Below the pieces are notes generated by a model. That model saw only the letters and a program-made list of their open reading frames with translations, was not told the DNA's origin and did not search any database. The position numbers were made by a program, and so were the translations under genes. From Diphasiastrum complanatum (lineage: Eukaryota; Streptophyta; Lycopodiopsida; Lycopodiales; Lycopodiaceae), in NCBI GenBank assembly GCA_029204225.1, contig CM055093.1, forward strand, positions 30,889,777-30,953,776: DNA of 64,000 nucleotides. The letters run 5' to 3'. Below, in pieces: positions 22,484-33,584 of this stretch (positions are counted from its first letter, which is position 1; each line of letters opens with the position of its first letter).

Positions 22484-24273
22484 GTGAGTGCTAGGTGCAT
22501 TAGAACAGAACCTAAAATCATTATATTCATTGCTTCCAATGGTAGGATCATGTTAGAAACTAATGATAGGTTGAGATCATCAAACTACTCTACCTGGAAA
22601 GTGAGGATGGAGTCCTTATTTGAATTGAATCAGCTCATGGACATAGTTGCAGGAACTGAAGAGAGACCACCCACAGTTCAAGAGCAGCAAAGGTTTGGTA
22701 AAAAGACTAAAAGGGCTCTTCATATCATTAAAATGAATGTTACCAATGAACTTCTCAAGGAAGCTGGTAAGTGTCAAAGTGCAAGTGAGACATGGAATGC
22801 CTTGAAGAAGCTCTTTGAATCAAAGTCCACATCTAGGGTATTGTCCCTAAGGAGGCAAATATTTTCTAGTACGCAAAGAGAGGGAGAAAGTGCTCATGCA
22901 TTTGTCTTGAGAGTTAAGTCCTTATGTGATGATATAGCATGCATTGATGAAAGCATAAAAGATGGTGAAATAGTCCAGGTTATGTTGAATGGTTTGCTAG
23001 ATGAACATGCTAACCTTGTGCAAAGTTTTTCCATTTAAAGAGTCTTGCCAAGTGTGGTTGACTTGCAGGAAATTTTATTGGTTGAAGAACATAGGTTGCA
23101 ATCAAAGCTTGATGGTGCATCCTTGCAAGGTGGAGGGGAAGAGGCTTTTTTCACAAAAGGCAAAGTAAAGGCAAAGGTAAAGGCAAAGGGAAATGGTCCA
23201 ACGGTGGTAACTCGAATCATGATAATCACTCTTCCTCCTCCTCTTCTACTTCTTTTAGAAAGAAAGATAAGTCAAAGTTCAAGTGCTTTTATTGTGGGAT
23301 AAAAGGTCATTTTGCTAATGAATGCCATAAGAAGAAAATAGAGCAAGGTGAGAGACAAGGAAATCTAGCAATAGATGAAGAAGAGGATAGCATCTGTGAA
23401 ACTCTTGTTATGACTTCAAGTTTGCTTGCAAATATAGATGGGAATGATCCTTGGTGGATTGATAGTGGAGCCTCATCTCACATGACAAGACATAAGGAAT
23501 ACTTTTCATCCTTATTGTCTTATGAGAGAGAGAGCAACATCATCTATACTGCAACATCATCTATACTGCAAATGATGGTCAACGTGACATCAAAGGCATA
23601 AGCACAATTCTTATTTCTCTTTCAATAAATAGGAAAGCTAATCTTGAATATGTATTGTACATTCCTTTGATCACTAAGAACTTGCTTAGTGTTAGTCAAA
23701 TTACTGACAAGGGGCTTGATGTTGAGTTCATTGGAGATGCTTGTTTGATAAGTAAATGTGGAACCTTGATTGCTCAAGGAAGGAGGCATGGGAAGCTTTT
23801 CAAACTGGATGCATGTGTGATCTCTAAGCATGAAGGATGTGTGGCTAGGGAACAATTGACAAACCAAGAAGTTTGGCACAAAAGGTTGGGCCATCCCAAC
23901 TTCAAATATTTGGAGGTACTGGAAAAGAAAGAGGATGTTTTTGTTCTCCCTAAAAGTCTTGTTGCAAACAATAGTGTTTGTGAACATTGTGCCTTGTCCA
24001 AATCTAATAGACTTGCTTATTCTAGATCTATTCTAGATCTAAAGAAGTATTTCAACTTGTGCATTGTGATATTCATTCTTCTAGTACAACTAGCAATGGT
24101 GGGGCAAAGATGTATGCAACTTTCATTGATGACTTTAGTAGATATACTTGGGTCTATCTTCTTAAAAGCAAGGCTGAAGTGTTTGCTTCATTTGTCAAGT
24201 TCAAGAATGAAATGGAAAACCGATTCATTACAAAGATCAAATGTTTAAGATCAGATAATGGAGGGGAATACAC
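22484..24273 (+). pseudogene. Ty1/copia element 1: gag, protease and start of integrase
   Basis: Plus-strand polyprotein remnant. Gag: LRSSNYSTWKVRMESLFEL, then SAHAFVLRVKSL and GEIVQVMLNGL; the likeliest start is the ATG at 22551. Zinc knuckle CFYCGIKGHFANEC near 23285-23325. Protease WWIDSGASSHMT near 23455-23490 with catalytic DSG. Integrase HHCC motif near 23878-24000 (WHKRLGHPN ... CEHCALSK) and catalytic residues in FIDDFSR and RSDNGGEYT. Breaks: TAA at 23037-23039 in gag, a frameshift around 23280-23300, a 17-bp tandem duplication at 23535-23568 that shifts frame, another shift near 24040. It is interrupted at 24273 by copia element 2 and resumes at 29928. Confidence 0.9.
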
Positions 24274-24923
24274 TGTGAAAGATTTCATATCCTTAAGATC
24301 CAATCTACTTGAATGATCTTTGGTTAGAAAGAGAAATACATTACCAATTTCACCAATGTAGAAAAATCAGCATCTACACACAATTTGAGATGCAAACACT
24401 AATAGAACTTGATCAAACTTGAATGAAATGATTATGTACTGTTGCTGTCCATACAAAACCAGCAAGCTCCTGTATTTCACACGTGTGGATCCAAAAATAG
24501 CAAATATAGATCATTCTACACATAGAATTGCAAGCAATCACCAAGATAGTGCACCAATGGATAGTAGAACCCAAGAGAACCATGTATAAGCATGAAATGA
24601 GATAGAGAAGAGAGAAGATGACTCTCTCCATGAGTTATATCCTTGTATAGCAGGTCCAAACCCTATTTGGCCACTTGGCTTTCCCACCAAAATGCTAATC
24701 CTACCAATTTTGGGTCTAGATTCAATGTACCCAACTTATTCAAATTGAATCTACTCAAACTCGCATTCTATCTTTCCCACACTTTCAAAAAGTGTTTATT
24801 CAAATGAAATTTAGACTAATGAACTTTGAAAAGTCAACCTCTAAGTCTAAAACAAGTTTTGGCCTCAATATGCCAAATATGGAAATATTGCAAAATGTGA
24901 TAAAACTAGTTGAATCTTTCACA
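24274..24923 (-). repeat. 3' LTR of copia element 2
   Basis: 650 bp. It carries about 89 bp (roughly 24646-24735) absent from the partner LTR at the junction CATCCTT/ACTTATTC near 29733. Contains the palindrome CACACGTGTG at 24478-24487. Confidence 0.93.
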
Positions 24924-25479
24924 CTCCCTCTTCAACTAGTTTTAGCATAGACTTTGATAATACTCCAAGTGAAGTCCTATGATTCATGAACAAGTCTTTT
25001 CCCAATGCTTTGGTGAAGATATCAGCTACACATTCCCTTGAAGACACATGTTGAAGCTCCACCTCCTTTGCAATGACTCGCTCCCTCACAAAATGATATT
25101 GTATCTCAATATGCTTGCTCCTAACATGAAAGATAGGATTGGATGCCATTCTTTGGGCTGATTGATTGTCACAAAAGATGATTGGGCTCTCTGAAAAATC
25201 CAGCAAGTGAAGATCCTTGATCATCCTCTTGATCCATACCATCTCCTTTGTGCAATGTGTAAGAGCTTTGTACTCGGCCTCACTAGATGACAATGAGATA
25301 GTGGCTTGTTTCTTTGACATCCATGATATAACTCCATCACCTATGAAAATACAATAAGAACTAATGGATTTCCTATCCATTATATCTCCAGCATAGTCCG
25401 AATCTGAAAATCCAAAAAGATTAGGTGATGATCCCTCATACAATATGCCAAAATCTCGAGTTCCAATGATGTACCTCAA
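24919..25479 (-). pseudogene. Copia element 2 RNase H
   Basis: A 186-codon frame, same phase as RT. RNase H motifs are present: FGFSDSDYAGD (first catalytic Asp), SISLSSSEAEYKAL (Glu), IIFCDNQSA (Asp), and SKHIEIQYHFVRE. A TGA at about 25480-25482 and the TAG above separate it from RT. The frame runs to the edge of the 3' LTR at 24923. Confidence 0.93.
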
Positions 25480-25497
25480 AACTCACTTTCCTAGCTT

Positions 25498-27258
25498 CTA
25501 ATGCTCCTCACTAGGATCTTGCATGAATTGACTCAATCTTCCAACACAATAGCTTACATCAGGTCTAGTAATGGTTAGATAGATGAGTGAACCAACTAGC
25601 TTTCTATAGAGAGTAATGTCCTTGAAGGATCTTTCATTACCTCTTATAGTAAGCTTTACATGAGACTCCATAGGTGTATCAATAGCTTTTGCATCTACCA
25701 TATGAAATCTTTCTAGAATAGAATTAGCATACTTCTCTTGACAAATGAAAGTAGAATGAGAAGATCTAATGACTTCTATTCCTAAAATGTAATGCAAATT
25801 ACCAAGATCATGCACCTCAAACTCCTTCTTAAGAGCATTCTTGATATCCTCCACATCTTGATTGTCTCCACCACTCAAGATGATATCATCCACATAGATT
25901 AGCAAGATGGTAACATCATTTCCAGCAAACCTATAATAAAGTGAATGACCATACTCACTCATAACAAAGCCTTGAGAGAGTAAAAAAGTGTTAAGCTTAG
26001 CATACCAACTCCTTGGTGCTTGCTTAAGGCCATACAAACTCTTTTGTAGAAGACACACATGATTTGGCTTTGTTGATGAGATGTAGCTCTTGGGTTGCTC
26101 CATGTATACTTCCTCCTCAAGATCACCATTCAAGAATGCATTTGAAATGTCCATTTGCCATAGATCCCATCCATAAAGTTTAGCAAGTGAAATGACGACT
26201 CGAATGCTTACCATCTTTGCCATGGGTGCAAAGGTCTCATCATAGTCAATTCCTTGTTGTTGAGCATATCCTTTTGCCACTAACCTTGCCTTGTACTTGT
26301 TGATAGATCCATCTTTATTTGTCTTCACCTTGAAGATCCATTTGCATCCAATAGCTTTCTTGTCCTTAGGCAACTCCACCAATCTCCATATTCCATTCTT
26401 CATAAGAGCTTGATACTCAAGATCCATTGCTTGGATCCACTCCTCTTCTTTCCTTGCTTGATCTACACTTGTAGGCTCATCCAAAGAGGTTAGGAAAGCA
26501 ACATAATTTCCAGAAACTACTTGCTTACCCTTTTGATCATATGTGAGCCTTGAAGGTACTTGTCTTTCTCTTGATGTTCTCCTTGGCTTTTGACTTGATG
26601 AAGGTCCATCATCACCACCATCCAAAGTAGGCTCCTTCTCATCAACATCAAGAATGTTAGAACCATCTACTTTACCATCAATCATGCTTGAAGACACCTT
26701 TGGAATGTTTCCCTCATAAAAAATGACATCTCTACCAACAATCACTTTGTTAGTAGAAGGAATGTAAACCTTGTAGGCTTTACTCACCTCACTATATCCA
26801 ACAAAAATACCTCTTCTTGAAGATGGATCCTCCTTGGTCCTATCATCAAGAGTAATGTTGACATAGCATGTGCATCCAAAGGTTCTTAGAAAGTTGACAC
26901 TTGGCCTCCTCTTGAATAGCATCTCAAAAGGTGTCCTTCCGTCCAAAATAGCACTCGGCCACCTATTGCACAAGAAATTGGCACACAACAAAGCTTGATC
27001 CCAAAATGTTTTGTCAAGATTAGCACTTAACCTCATAGCTTTAGCACTTTCACATAAAGTTCTATTCTTCCTTTCAGCCAATCCATTTTGTTGTGGGGTC
27101 CTTGATGTTGTATACTCCCTCTTGATCCCATGCTCATCACAAAAGGCCTTGAACTTGTTAGATATGTACTCACCACCATTGTCACCTCTCAAGCACTTGA
27201 TCTTTGTGGAGAATTGGTTCTCCCTTGCATTCTTGAACTTGACAAAGACATCATACAC
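25498..27258 (-). pseudogene. Copia element 2 integrase core and reverse transcriptase
   Basis: A 586-codon minus-strand frame. Integrase: LRGDNGGEY (second D) and ERKNRTLCESAKAM (catalytic E), then FGCTCYVNITLDDR and [93 protein letters not shown], and the catalytic YVDDIILSG near 25875-25900. It ends ITRPDVSYCVGRLSQFM. Stops at TAG (25498-25500) where tryptophan is usual, with RNase H continuing below. Integrase inserts cDNA and RT makes it. Confidence 0.95.
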
Positions 27259-27285
27259 TTCATCCTTGCTCTTTAGTAGATAGAT

Positions 27286-27552
27286 TCAACAAAATCTACT
27301 AAAATCATCAATGAATGTTACATACATCTTAGCTCCACTATTGCTAATTGTAGTAAATCCATGAATATCCGAATGTACAAGTTGAAAAGGCTTTGTAGAT
27401 CTAGAAATAGATCTAGTATAAGGTAGTCTATGTGACTTAGACAAAGCACAAGACTCACAAACATGCTTGTCATTACTTAAGGAACTTGGAAGACCAATCA
27501 CAACCTTCTTCCTTGCCATTACCTCCAATGACTTGAAGTTGAGGTGTCCCAT
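27286..27552 (-). pseudogene. Copia element 2 GAG-pre-integrase and start of integrase core
   Basis: In frame with the gag-protease region. It contains the HHCC zinc-binding motif (GHLNFKSLEV ... CESCALSK) and the first catalytic aspartates of the DDE core (HSDIHGFTT; FIDDFSRF). It ends with TGA at 27286-27288, at the position of tryptophan in element 1, a single transition. Confidence 0.9.
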
Positions 27553-27582
27553 CCTTTTGTGCCAAACCTCTTGAATAGAAAT

Positions 27583-28800
27583 TTACTCCCTTGCAACAAA
27601 TCCAACTTGGTTAGCAATAACACAAGCATCAAGTTTGAACAACTTCCCTTGCCTTTTACCTTTTCCAATCAAGACATCCTTCCTTTTGATCAAACAAGCA
27701 TCTCCATCAAACTCCACCTTGAGGCCCTTACTTAGCATTTGACTCACACTAAGCAAATTCTTGGTAATAGATGGAATAAACAAGACATCCTCCAAATGAA
27801 CATTCCTATTTGTAGAGAGAGAAATAGGAATTGTGCCAATCCCTTTGATTGCACACTCACCATCATTGGCCGTGTAGATCACCCTCTTGTCATCTCCATA
27901 TGCCAACAAAGAAGTGAAGTATTCTTTGTGAAAGGTCATGTGTGAACTTGCTCCACTATCAATCCACCAAGGATCTAGATCTCCATCATTAGCAAGCATA
28001 CATGAAGACATTTCAAAAGCATCATCATTTGCATCTTGCACATCCAAACCATCCTCATCAAGAGTAAGATTACCTTGCTTGTCTCCTTGATCTCTCTTCT
28101 TCTTGTAGCACTCACTTGCAAAGTGTCCTTTGATGCCACAATAGAAGCACTTGAGATTTGATCTATCCTTCTTTTTGCCATTTGAAGAAGCATCCACTTG
28201 ATCTTGCCCTTTAGACCACCTGCTTTTGGTTTTGCCCTTGAATTTGCCCTTTGTAAACATAGCATCCTCTTGAAGTGTCGATGTAGATCCACCTCTTGCT
28301 TGAAGCCTATATTCCTCATTGATCAAGATCCCTTGAAGATCCATCAAACTTGGCAAAGTCTTTTGAATAGCAATACTTTGAACAATGTTAGCATGAGCAT
28401 CCAACAAGCCATTAAGAATCACTTGAATAAGCTCTCCTTCCTTAATGCTTTCATCTATGCAAGCTAACTCATCATTCAATGCTTTCATTCTCAAAACAAA
28501 AGTACTTGGACTTTCTTCATTCTTTTGCAAACAAGAAAAGATTTGCCTTCTTAGAGTCAACACTCTAGAAGTAGACTTGGATTCATAAAGCTTCTTCAAT
28601 GAATTCCAAGCTTCCAAAGATGATGTGCACTTACCAACTTCCTTGAGAAGTTCGTTGGTAACATTCATCTTTATCATGTGTAGAGCCTTCTTGGCCCTCT
28701 TGTCATACCTCAATTGATCTTGTTGTGTTGCTGGTCTCTCCTCCAAACCTACAACAATATCCAAAACATCATTCATCTCAAGAAGTGACTCCATCCTCAC
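27583..28800 (-). pseudogene. Copia element 2 gag and protease
   Basis: A 405-codon minus-strand frame. Gag blocks: MRMESLLEMNDVLDIVVGLE at the start, LHMIKMNVTNELLKEVGKC, STFVLRMKALNDELACIDES. Zinc knuckle CFYCGIKGHFASEC (canonical CX2CX4HX4C) near 28118-28159. Protease WWIDSGASSHMT near 27940-27975. The true N-terminus probably lies slightly upstream, because element 1 has about 20 extra residues (NYSTWK) before this block and the minus strand shows NYSLWK-like sequence just upstream. The frame ends at TAA at 27568-27570, where related copies have glutamine, and continues in frame as 27286-27552. Confidence 0.92.
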
Positions 28801-29353
28801 TTTCCATAATGAATAGTTACTTGAGGTAAGCCTATCATATCAAAAGAAATCACCAAGATTTGAAACTATCTCACAAATTCTCTTCTAGCACTTATCCAAG
28901 CAAATCAACACATAGAATCATGGAATCTTGATCAACCTATGATCTATCCTCAATCTAATGACTTTTGCCACTTCCCAAGATTGAAACACACTCAAATTAA
29001 GTCCAACAACCTCACTATCTAGAGATCCAATCAAAATTAGGGTTTTGACAAAACCACAAAAAATTGACTATTCCAAATCTACATGCAAATGCTAAAAAAT
29101 TGATATGCAATCTATAAGCCACCACTTAGGTTGAACCAATGATCCAAAAATTGGCCAAATCCATCATGTGAATTCAAAAAATAGAATTGAACAAGTATAT
29201 TGACCTATTTAGTATTTTGATCTACAAAAGATCCAATCTACAAAAGCAAAAAATCTGATTTTGGTGTAGAATCCTCTCTAGCATGCTCTAGACTTGATAT
29301 CTTCACCAAATCATTGATAGATCTGATTTCCTCCTTCATAACCTGAAACACAA

Positions 29354-29365
29354 GCTCTGATACCA
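29354..29365 (-). other. Primer-binding site of copia element 2
   Basis: The minus strand reads TGGTATCAGAGC, a perfect initiator-Met tRNA complement, with no gap to the LTR. Confidence 0.92.
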
Positions 29366-29927
29366 TGTGAAAGATTTCAGATCCTTAAGATCCAATCTAT
29401 TTGAATGATCTTTGGTTAGAAAGAGAAATACACTACCAATTTCACCAATGTAGAAAAATCAGCATCTACACACAATTTGAGATGCAAACACTAATAGAAC
29501 TTGATCAAACTTGAATGAAATAATTATGTACTGTTGTTGTCCATACAAAACCAGCAAGCTACTGTATTTCACACGTGTGGATCCAAAAATAGCAAATATA
29601 GATCATTCTACACATAGAATTGCAAACAATCACCAAGATAGTGCACCAATGGATAGTAGAACCCAAGAGAACCATGTATAAGCATGAAATGAGACAGAGA
29701 AGAGAGAAGATGACTCTCTCCACGAGTTACATCCTTTACTTATTCAAATTGAATCTACTCAAACTCGCATTCTATCTTTCCCACACTTTCAAAAAGTGTT
29801 TATTCAAATGAAATTTAGACTAATGAACTTTGAAAAGTCAACCTCTAAGTCTAAAACAAGTTTTGGCCTCAATATGCCAAATATGAAAATATTGCAAAAT
29901 GTGATAAAACTAGTTGAATCTTTCACA
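29366..29927 (-). repeat. 5' LTR of copia element 2
   Basis: 562 bp, otherwise closely matching 24274-24923. PBS adjoins at 29365. Contains CACACGTGTG at 29570-29579. Confidence 0.93.
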
Positions 29928-30250
29928 TACACTTCAACTAAGTTTAAAGATTTTTGCATAGCACATGGGATGTCCTAGAACTCCACAACATAATAGAGTG
30001 GTCGAGAGGAAGAATAGAACCCTTTGTGAATGTGCCAAGGCAATGAGACTACATGCAAATCTTCCTAAATCTTTTTTGGGGAGAAGCTTTAGCATGTGCT
30101 AACTATCTTTGTAACAGGTGGACAAGTGTCTCCTTGGATGGTAAAACTCCTTTTGAGGTCCTTTATGGTACAAGGCCGAGAGTCAAACATTGTAGGATCT
30201 TTGGTTGTACTTGTTTTGTCAACATCACTCTTGATGATAGAGTCTTTAAC
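29928..30250 (+). pseudogene. Ty1/copia element 1: integrase continuation
   Basis: Directly after the inserted element, starting with the target duplicate TACAC, integrase coding resumes across shifted frames: KFKDFCIAHG, then ERKNRTLCE (the catalytic glutamate block, near 30008-30035), EALACANYLCNRWTSVSLDG and FGCTCFVNITLDDR near 30200-30240. Similarity ends abruptly near 30245. RT and RNase H of this element are not found downstream in continuity, although a short copia RT piece at 30780-30961 and an LTR at 31366-32156 might belong to it. Confidence 0.85.
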
Positions 30251-30779
30251 ACCATAAACTTTATACAAATTCCTAGAACAACATCTAGAGATACAAAGTT
30301 CTGCTGAATTCCCAAAATTCAGTTTACCATTCCTGGCACAATTAGGATCTGGTATCCAGTTGAGCTCACATGAATACTATCACTAATGAGTCAAGTTTAT
30401 TTTTTAACTAGGAAATACTCATCCAAGAATTCGATATCTTATGCACACAATTTTTCGATGAATCCGAATGACTCATATATTATGTGTCTTACAAGCAATA
30501 CACACAAAACAAACAGTCTTCGGTGAATTCTCTTCACACTGTCCGTTTTACTAATTAACTTCCACAAGAGTAAATCAACTACTCAAGTCAATTGCTCTTG
30601 ATTTAGAAATCTTAAATGTCTAGGTGCATATGTTATTTATACTAGTATAACACCACATTTAGATCATTATCCAAATCATCATAAGTTAATCAATAGATCT
30701 ATCAGAACAGATCTATTAACTCTGCAACCTACAAAGTACATTGATGAGTCTACCTACTATCTATTTCAAGAACCAACTA

Positions 30780-30961
30780 TAGTCAACGAAGCACTCAATT
30801 AATCAGACTTTGATCTTTGGAAAAAAGTGATGGATGGAGAGTATGCCTCTCTAATTAAGAACCAGACAGGGTCAATTGTTGAATTGTCTGCTAGAAGCAA
30901 TCTAATTGCTTGCAAATGGGTCTTTAAGATCAAATACAAAGCTGACGAGAGTATTGATTGA
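30780..30961 (+). pseudogene. Ty1/copia reverse transcriptase N-terminal fragment
   Basis: The plus-strand frame reads SDFDLWKKVMDGEYASLIKN and then NLIACKWVFKIKYKADES, the start of copia RT. A TAA near 30801 lies within it. The subfamily differs from elements 1 and 2. Sequence breaks off at 30961. The stretch 30251-30779 before it shows nothing recognisable. Confidence 0.78.
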
Positions 30962-31290
30962 AGAAACGCTCACCTAGGAGCGAGACAATTTCTCAAATCT
31001 CAAATATCAACACCAATAAAACTTTTAGTCGATACATCTTAAAAAAAACAAGCATTCAGAATCAGATAATCATTGTAATTAACCAACAGACACTATAGAT
31101 GTTGTTACATTAATTAGATTCAAACAAAAATTTAGAATAGGCTATCAACTGATCTCCGAATCATCGAAGTTGTTGTAGAACTAAAAACTAGTTTTGAGTA
31201 CACGGTTATTGCTGCAATTGTCTTGTGCTCGTCATTTCACCTGACTTATATTCTTTAATCTGAGTCAATTTGTTGTTTTATTACTAATCT

Positions 31291-31365
31291 CTCACATTGC
31301 ATTATTCTTTTCTCATAATCCATTATGGAAACTTACTAAAAGAGCAAATCGTTATATAATCAAAG
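31291..31365 (+). repeat. Second copy of the pararetrovirus-like segment 14405-14479
   Basis: 75 bp matching 14405-14479 at constant offset 16886, ending AATCAAAG exactly where the LTR at 31366 begins. The first copy continues past this point with different sequence, so this copy is cut by the LTR. Confidence 0.75.
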
Positions 31366-32156
31366 TGTGAAAATTGTCAACATTTCCTTGACTAGTTTTA
31401 GGCCAAATTTGGTATTTTTTGCACATAGTTTTGGATGTAACCTTTCACACGTGTGGAACAGGTCTAGATACATTTATTCTCGTATATATTTCATGTTGAA
31501 GAAGTTTCAAACTTCAGGACCTTCGGAATGACACCAAAATCATGTCATTTGGACACATAGGCCAAAATTGGCTATTTTAGGCTAGTAGTGCCCTAAAATT
31601 GGGTCCTAAGTTCTAGAGAGAGGAGAGAGAGTCATCTCTCTCATCTATATTAGACTGAAACTCGTGTAGAACAGGTTGGAAAAACCTATTGTATGATTCA
31701 TTGAGATCAATAGATCATTGTCATTGTTTCTTCCTCCATTGAGAGCATTATCTTGTGTATTGTCTTCAAGCTTTTGTGTATGATCTTAAGAGGTTTCCAA
31801 AAGTGGTAGGTTGCTGTTGGGCACCCTTTTTGTTGCTATTTTAGGCTGCGATCAGTACCTTTTATTAGTTTCTCTTGTCTCTTGAATGCTTTTTCAAGTT
31901 CAGGTGTATCAAAGATAGCATTAGGATGCTTTGCCATTTCTAGCTTTTGTAGCATGTTGCTTTCATTCACCTCTAAAGCTTGTATTTATCACTTGATGGA
32001 GTTTATAAACTTTTAGAAGTGTGGTTTATATGTGGTTTTATAGGTTGAATCAATATCTTAGTGTGTTGATCATATGTTGATCAAGTTTGTTCAATGCTAG
32101 GTATTCTTGGCAGCCTAGTCTTGTGTATTTTCTAAGAATGCAAGTAACTCTTCACA
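31366..32156 (+). repeat. Copia LTR (solo or 3' LTR of copia element 1)
   Basis: Begins TGTGAAAATTGTCAAC and ends AACTCTTCACA, giving TG...CA ends with inverted TGTGAA/TTCACA. Its 3' part matches 22105-22266 next to copia element 1 gag. It contains CACACGTGTG at 31446-31455. The left flank is the pararetrovirus-like piece and the right flank is the chromovirus LTR fragment; no target duplication is seen, so an internal deletion or rearrangement is likely. Confidence 0.65.
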
Positions 32157-32552
32157 TAGCTTTTCTTGTGGTAGTATGTTTGAGGTTTGGATCTTGCTTA
32201 TGGTATGGGACATAAGTAGGGTTTGGATCTTGAGTATGCTATGGAGTGTTGTGGTATGCTTGTGATTTGTTTATGGTTAGCAAGGGGGTGCTAGATAGGT
32301 CTTGTTTGGAGCTTGGATCTAGCTATGGTTGGGTGGTGAATACTTGAGGCCAGCTTGTTATCTATCTTTGTGTTTAAAGAGTAGGGACACAGGTGGAGGA
32401 GAGATCCTTGGAGGCTTGTAGATCCTTACTTGCAGGTGGAGGCATCCTAGCTTGGAGGTGGGGAGCATCTTGAAGCTTGCAGGTTGCTTGAATGACATTT
32501 GGAGGCTCTACCTTGGATTTGGAGGACTTCCTCTTCACCTCTACTTGTAAAA
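32157..32552 (+). repeat. Truncated 5' LTR of the chromovirus
   Basis: Closely matches 37945-38335 (GTGGTAGTATGTTTGAGG...CCTCTACTTGTAAAA). The first ~670 bp of the LTR are missing, replaced by the copia LTR at 31366-32156. Confidence 0.9.
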
Positions 32553-32553
32553 G

Positions 32554-32565
32554 TAGTATCAGAGC
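32554..32565 (+). other. Primer-binding site of the chromovirus
   Basis: TAGTATCAGAGC, one mismatch from the initiator-Met tRNA complement, one base after the LTR end. Confidence 0.8.
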
Positions 32566-33584
32566 TAGACAAAGGATGGTAACCTTTCTAACCTTCTTCA
32601 AGTTCTATTAAGATCACCAACTAAATTTTTTTTGGGAAAGATTATAGGCTTTTCTAGTTGTAGGAAGCTTGTAGTTGAAGTACCCAATGAATCTAGTTCT
32701 CTTTGGAAGAGAGTAGTGATATTTATAGAATTGTTTAGGGGCTGATTTTTTATCATGTTAGACAAGTTTTAAAGTGGGCTTTGGTTTTTTAAAGTTCTGA
32801 AAAAAGATTTGTGGGATGGGTAGAGGAAGTCTTCCTCTACATACACAAACTTTTTTTTGGCAAAAAGATTGATTCTAGCTATGTGTTTTGATCAAAATTA
32901 GTGTTTTTTTTGCATAAATGAAGTGTTTAAAGTTCTGATTTTCATTTTGAAGTTCTGTTTTTCAGACCTGTAAATCTGAAAATCAGATCTGAAAAGTGAA
33001 GTTTTCATTCAAACTTCATTAGTTACACCTTTCTATCTCCTACATGTAGGAAGGGAATGGTAGTGTAACTTTGTGCATAAAACAAGTTTTGAAATTCCGT
33101 TTTTTGTCATTTTGAAGTTCTGATTTGCAGACTTGTAAATCTGAAAATCAGATCTGAAAATTGAAGTTTTCATAAAGCTTCATTAGTTATCCATTTCTAG
33201 ACACTAGTTTCTTGGTTTTGGAAATCTAAAATAGTGAGAAATGTGAAAACTTTGGTTGCTTTTGAAATGACAAATGGAATTGGAATGGGAATGAGAACTT
33301 TATGTAAACATTAGCTTGGATTAGTTAATTGAAGTTTACATAAAGATTTGGTTTTCATTTTCGCTTTTGATTAAGGCAAATGTAGCTTCTTGTTGTTTTC
33401 CTCTTAAGCTTGGATTAAGCTTGCAAATAGTAGGCTTGGATTGAGCTTACAAACAATAAGATTGAATAAATAGAAGTAAATGGTTTTTATTTGCATTGGA
33501 TGTAACAATTGAAGCATTTCTATCATTCGAATTTGAGCACTTGTTGTTGTATTAGCATAATAGGAAAACACACAAGCAACCCCA
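32566..33584 (+). other. Chromovirus 5' leader
   Basis: About 1 kb of AT-rich sequence between PBS and gag. It has an internal diverged repeat: GTTCTG(A)TTTTC/G...CAGA(C)CTGTAAATCTGAAAATCAG near 32935-32990 and 33115-33170. No open frame is supported. Confidence 0.7.

Larger units (their letters stand above)
24274..29927 (-). mobile_element. Ty1/copia element 2: nearly complete, nested in element 1
   Basis: Minus-strand copia element with LTRs at 24274-24923 and 29366-29927. Both begin and end TGTGAAAGATT...AATCTTTCACA. PBS at 29354-29365 abuts the 5' LTR, and a purine tract GAAGAGGGAG abuts the 3' LTR. The host integrase sequence TACAC is duplicated on both sides (24269-24273 and 29928-29932). 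Gag, protease, integrase, RT and RNase H follow in copia order in a single frame, interrupted by four nonsense codons but no frameshift that I can see. This is the best preserved retroelement here. It and its host belong to related families. Confidence 0.95.
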
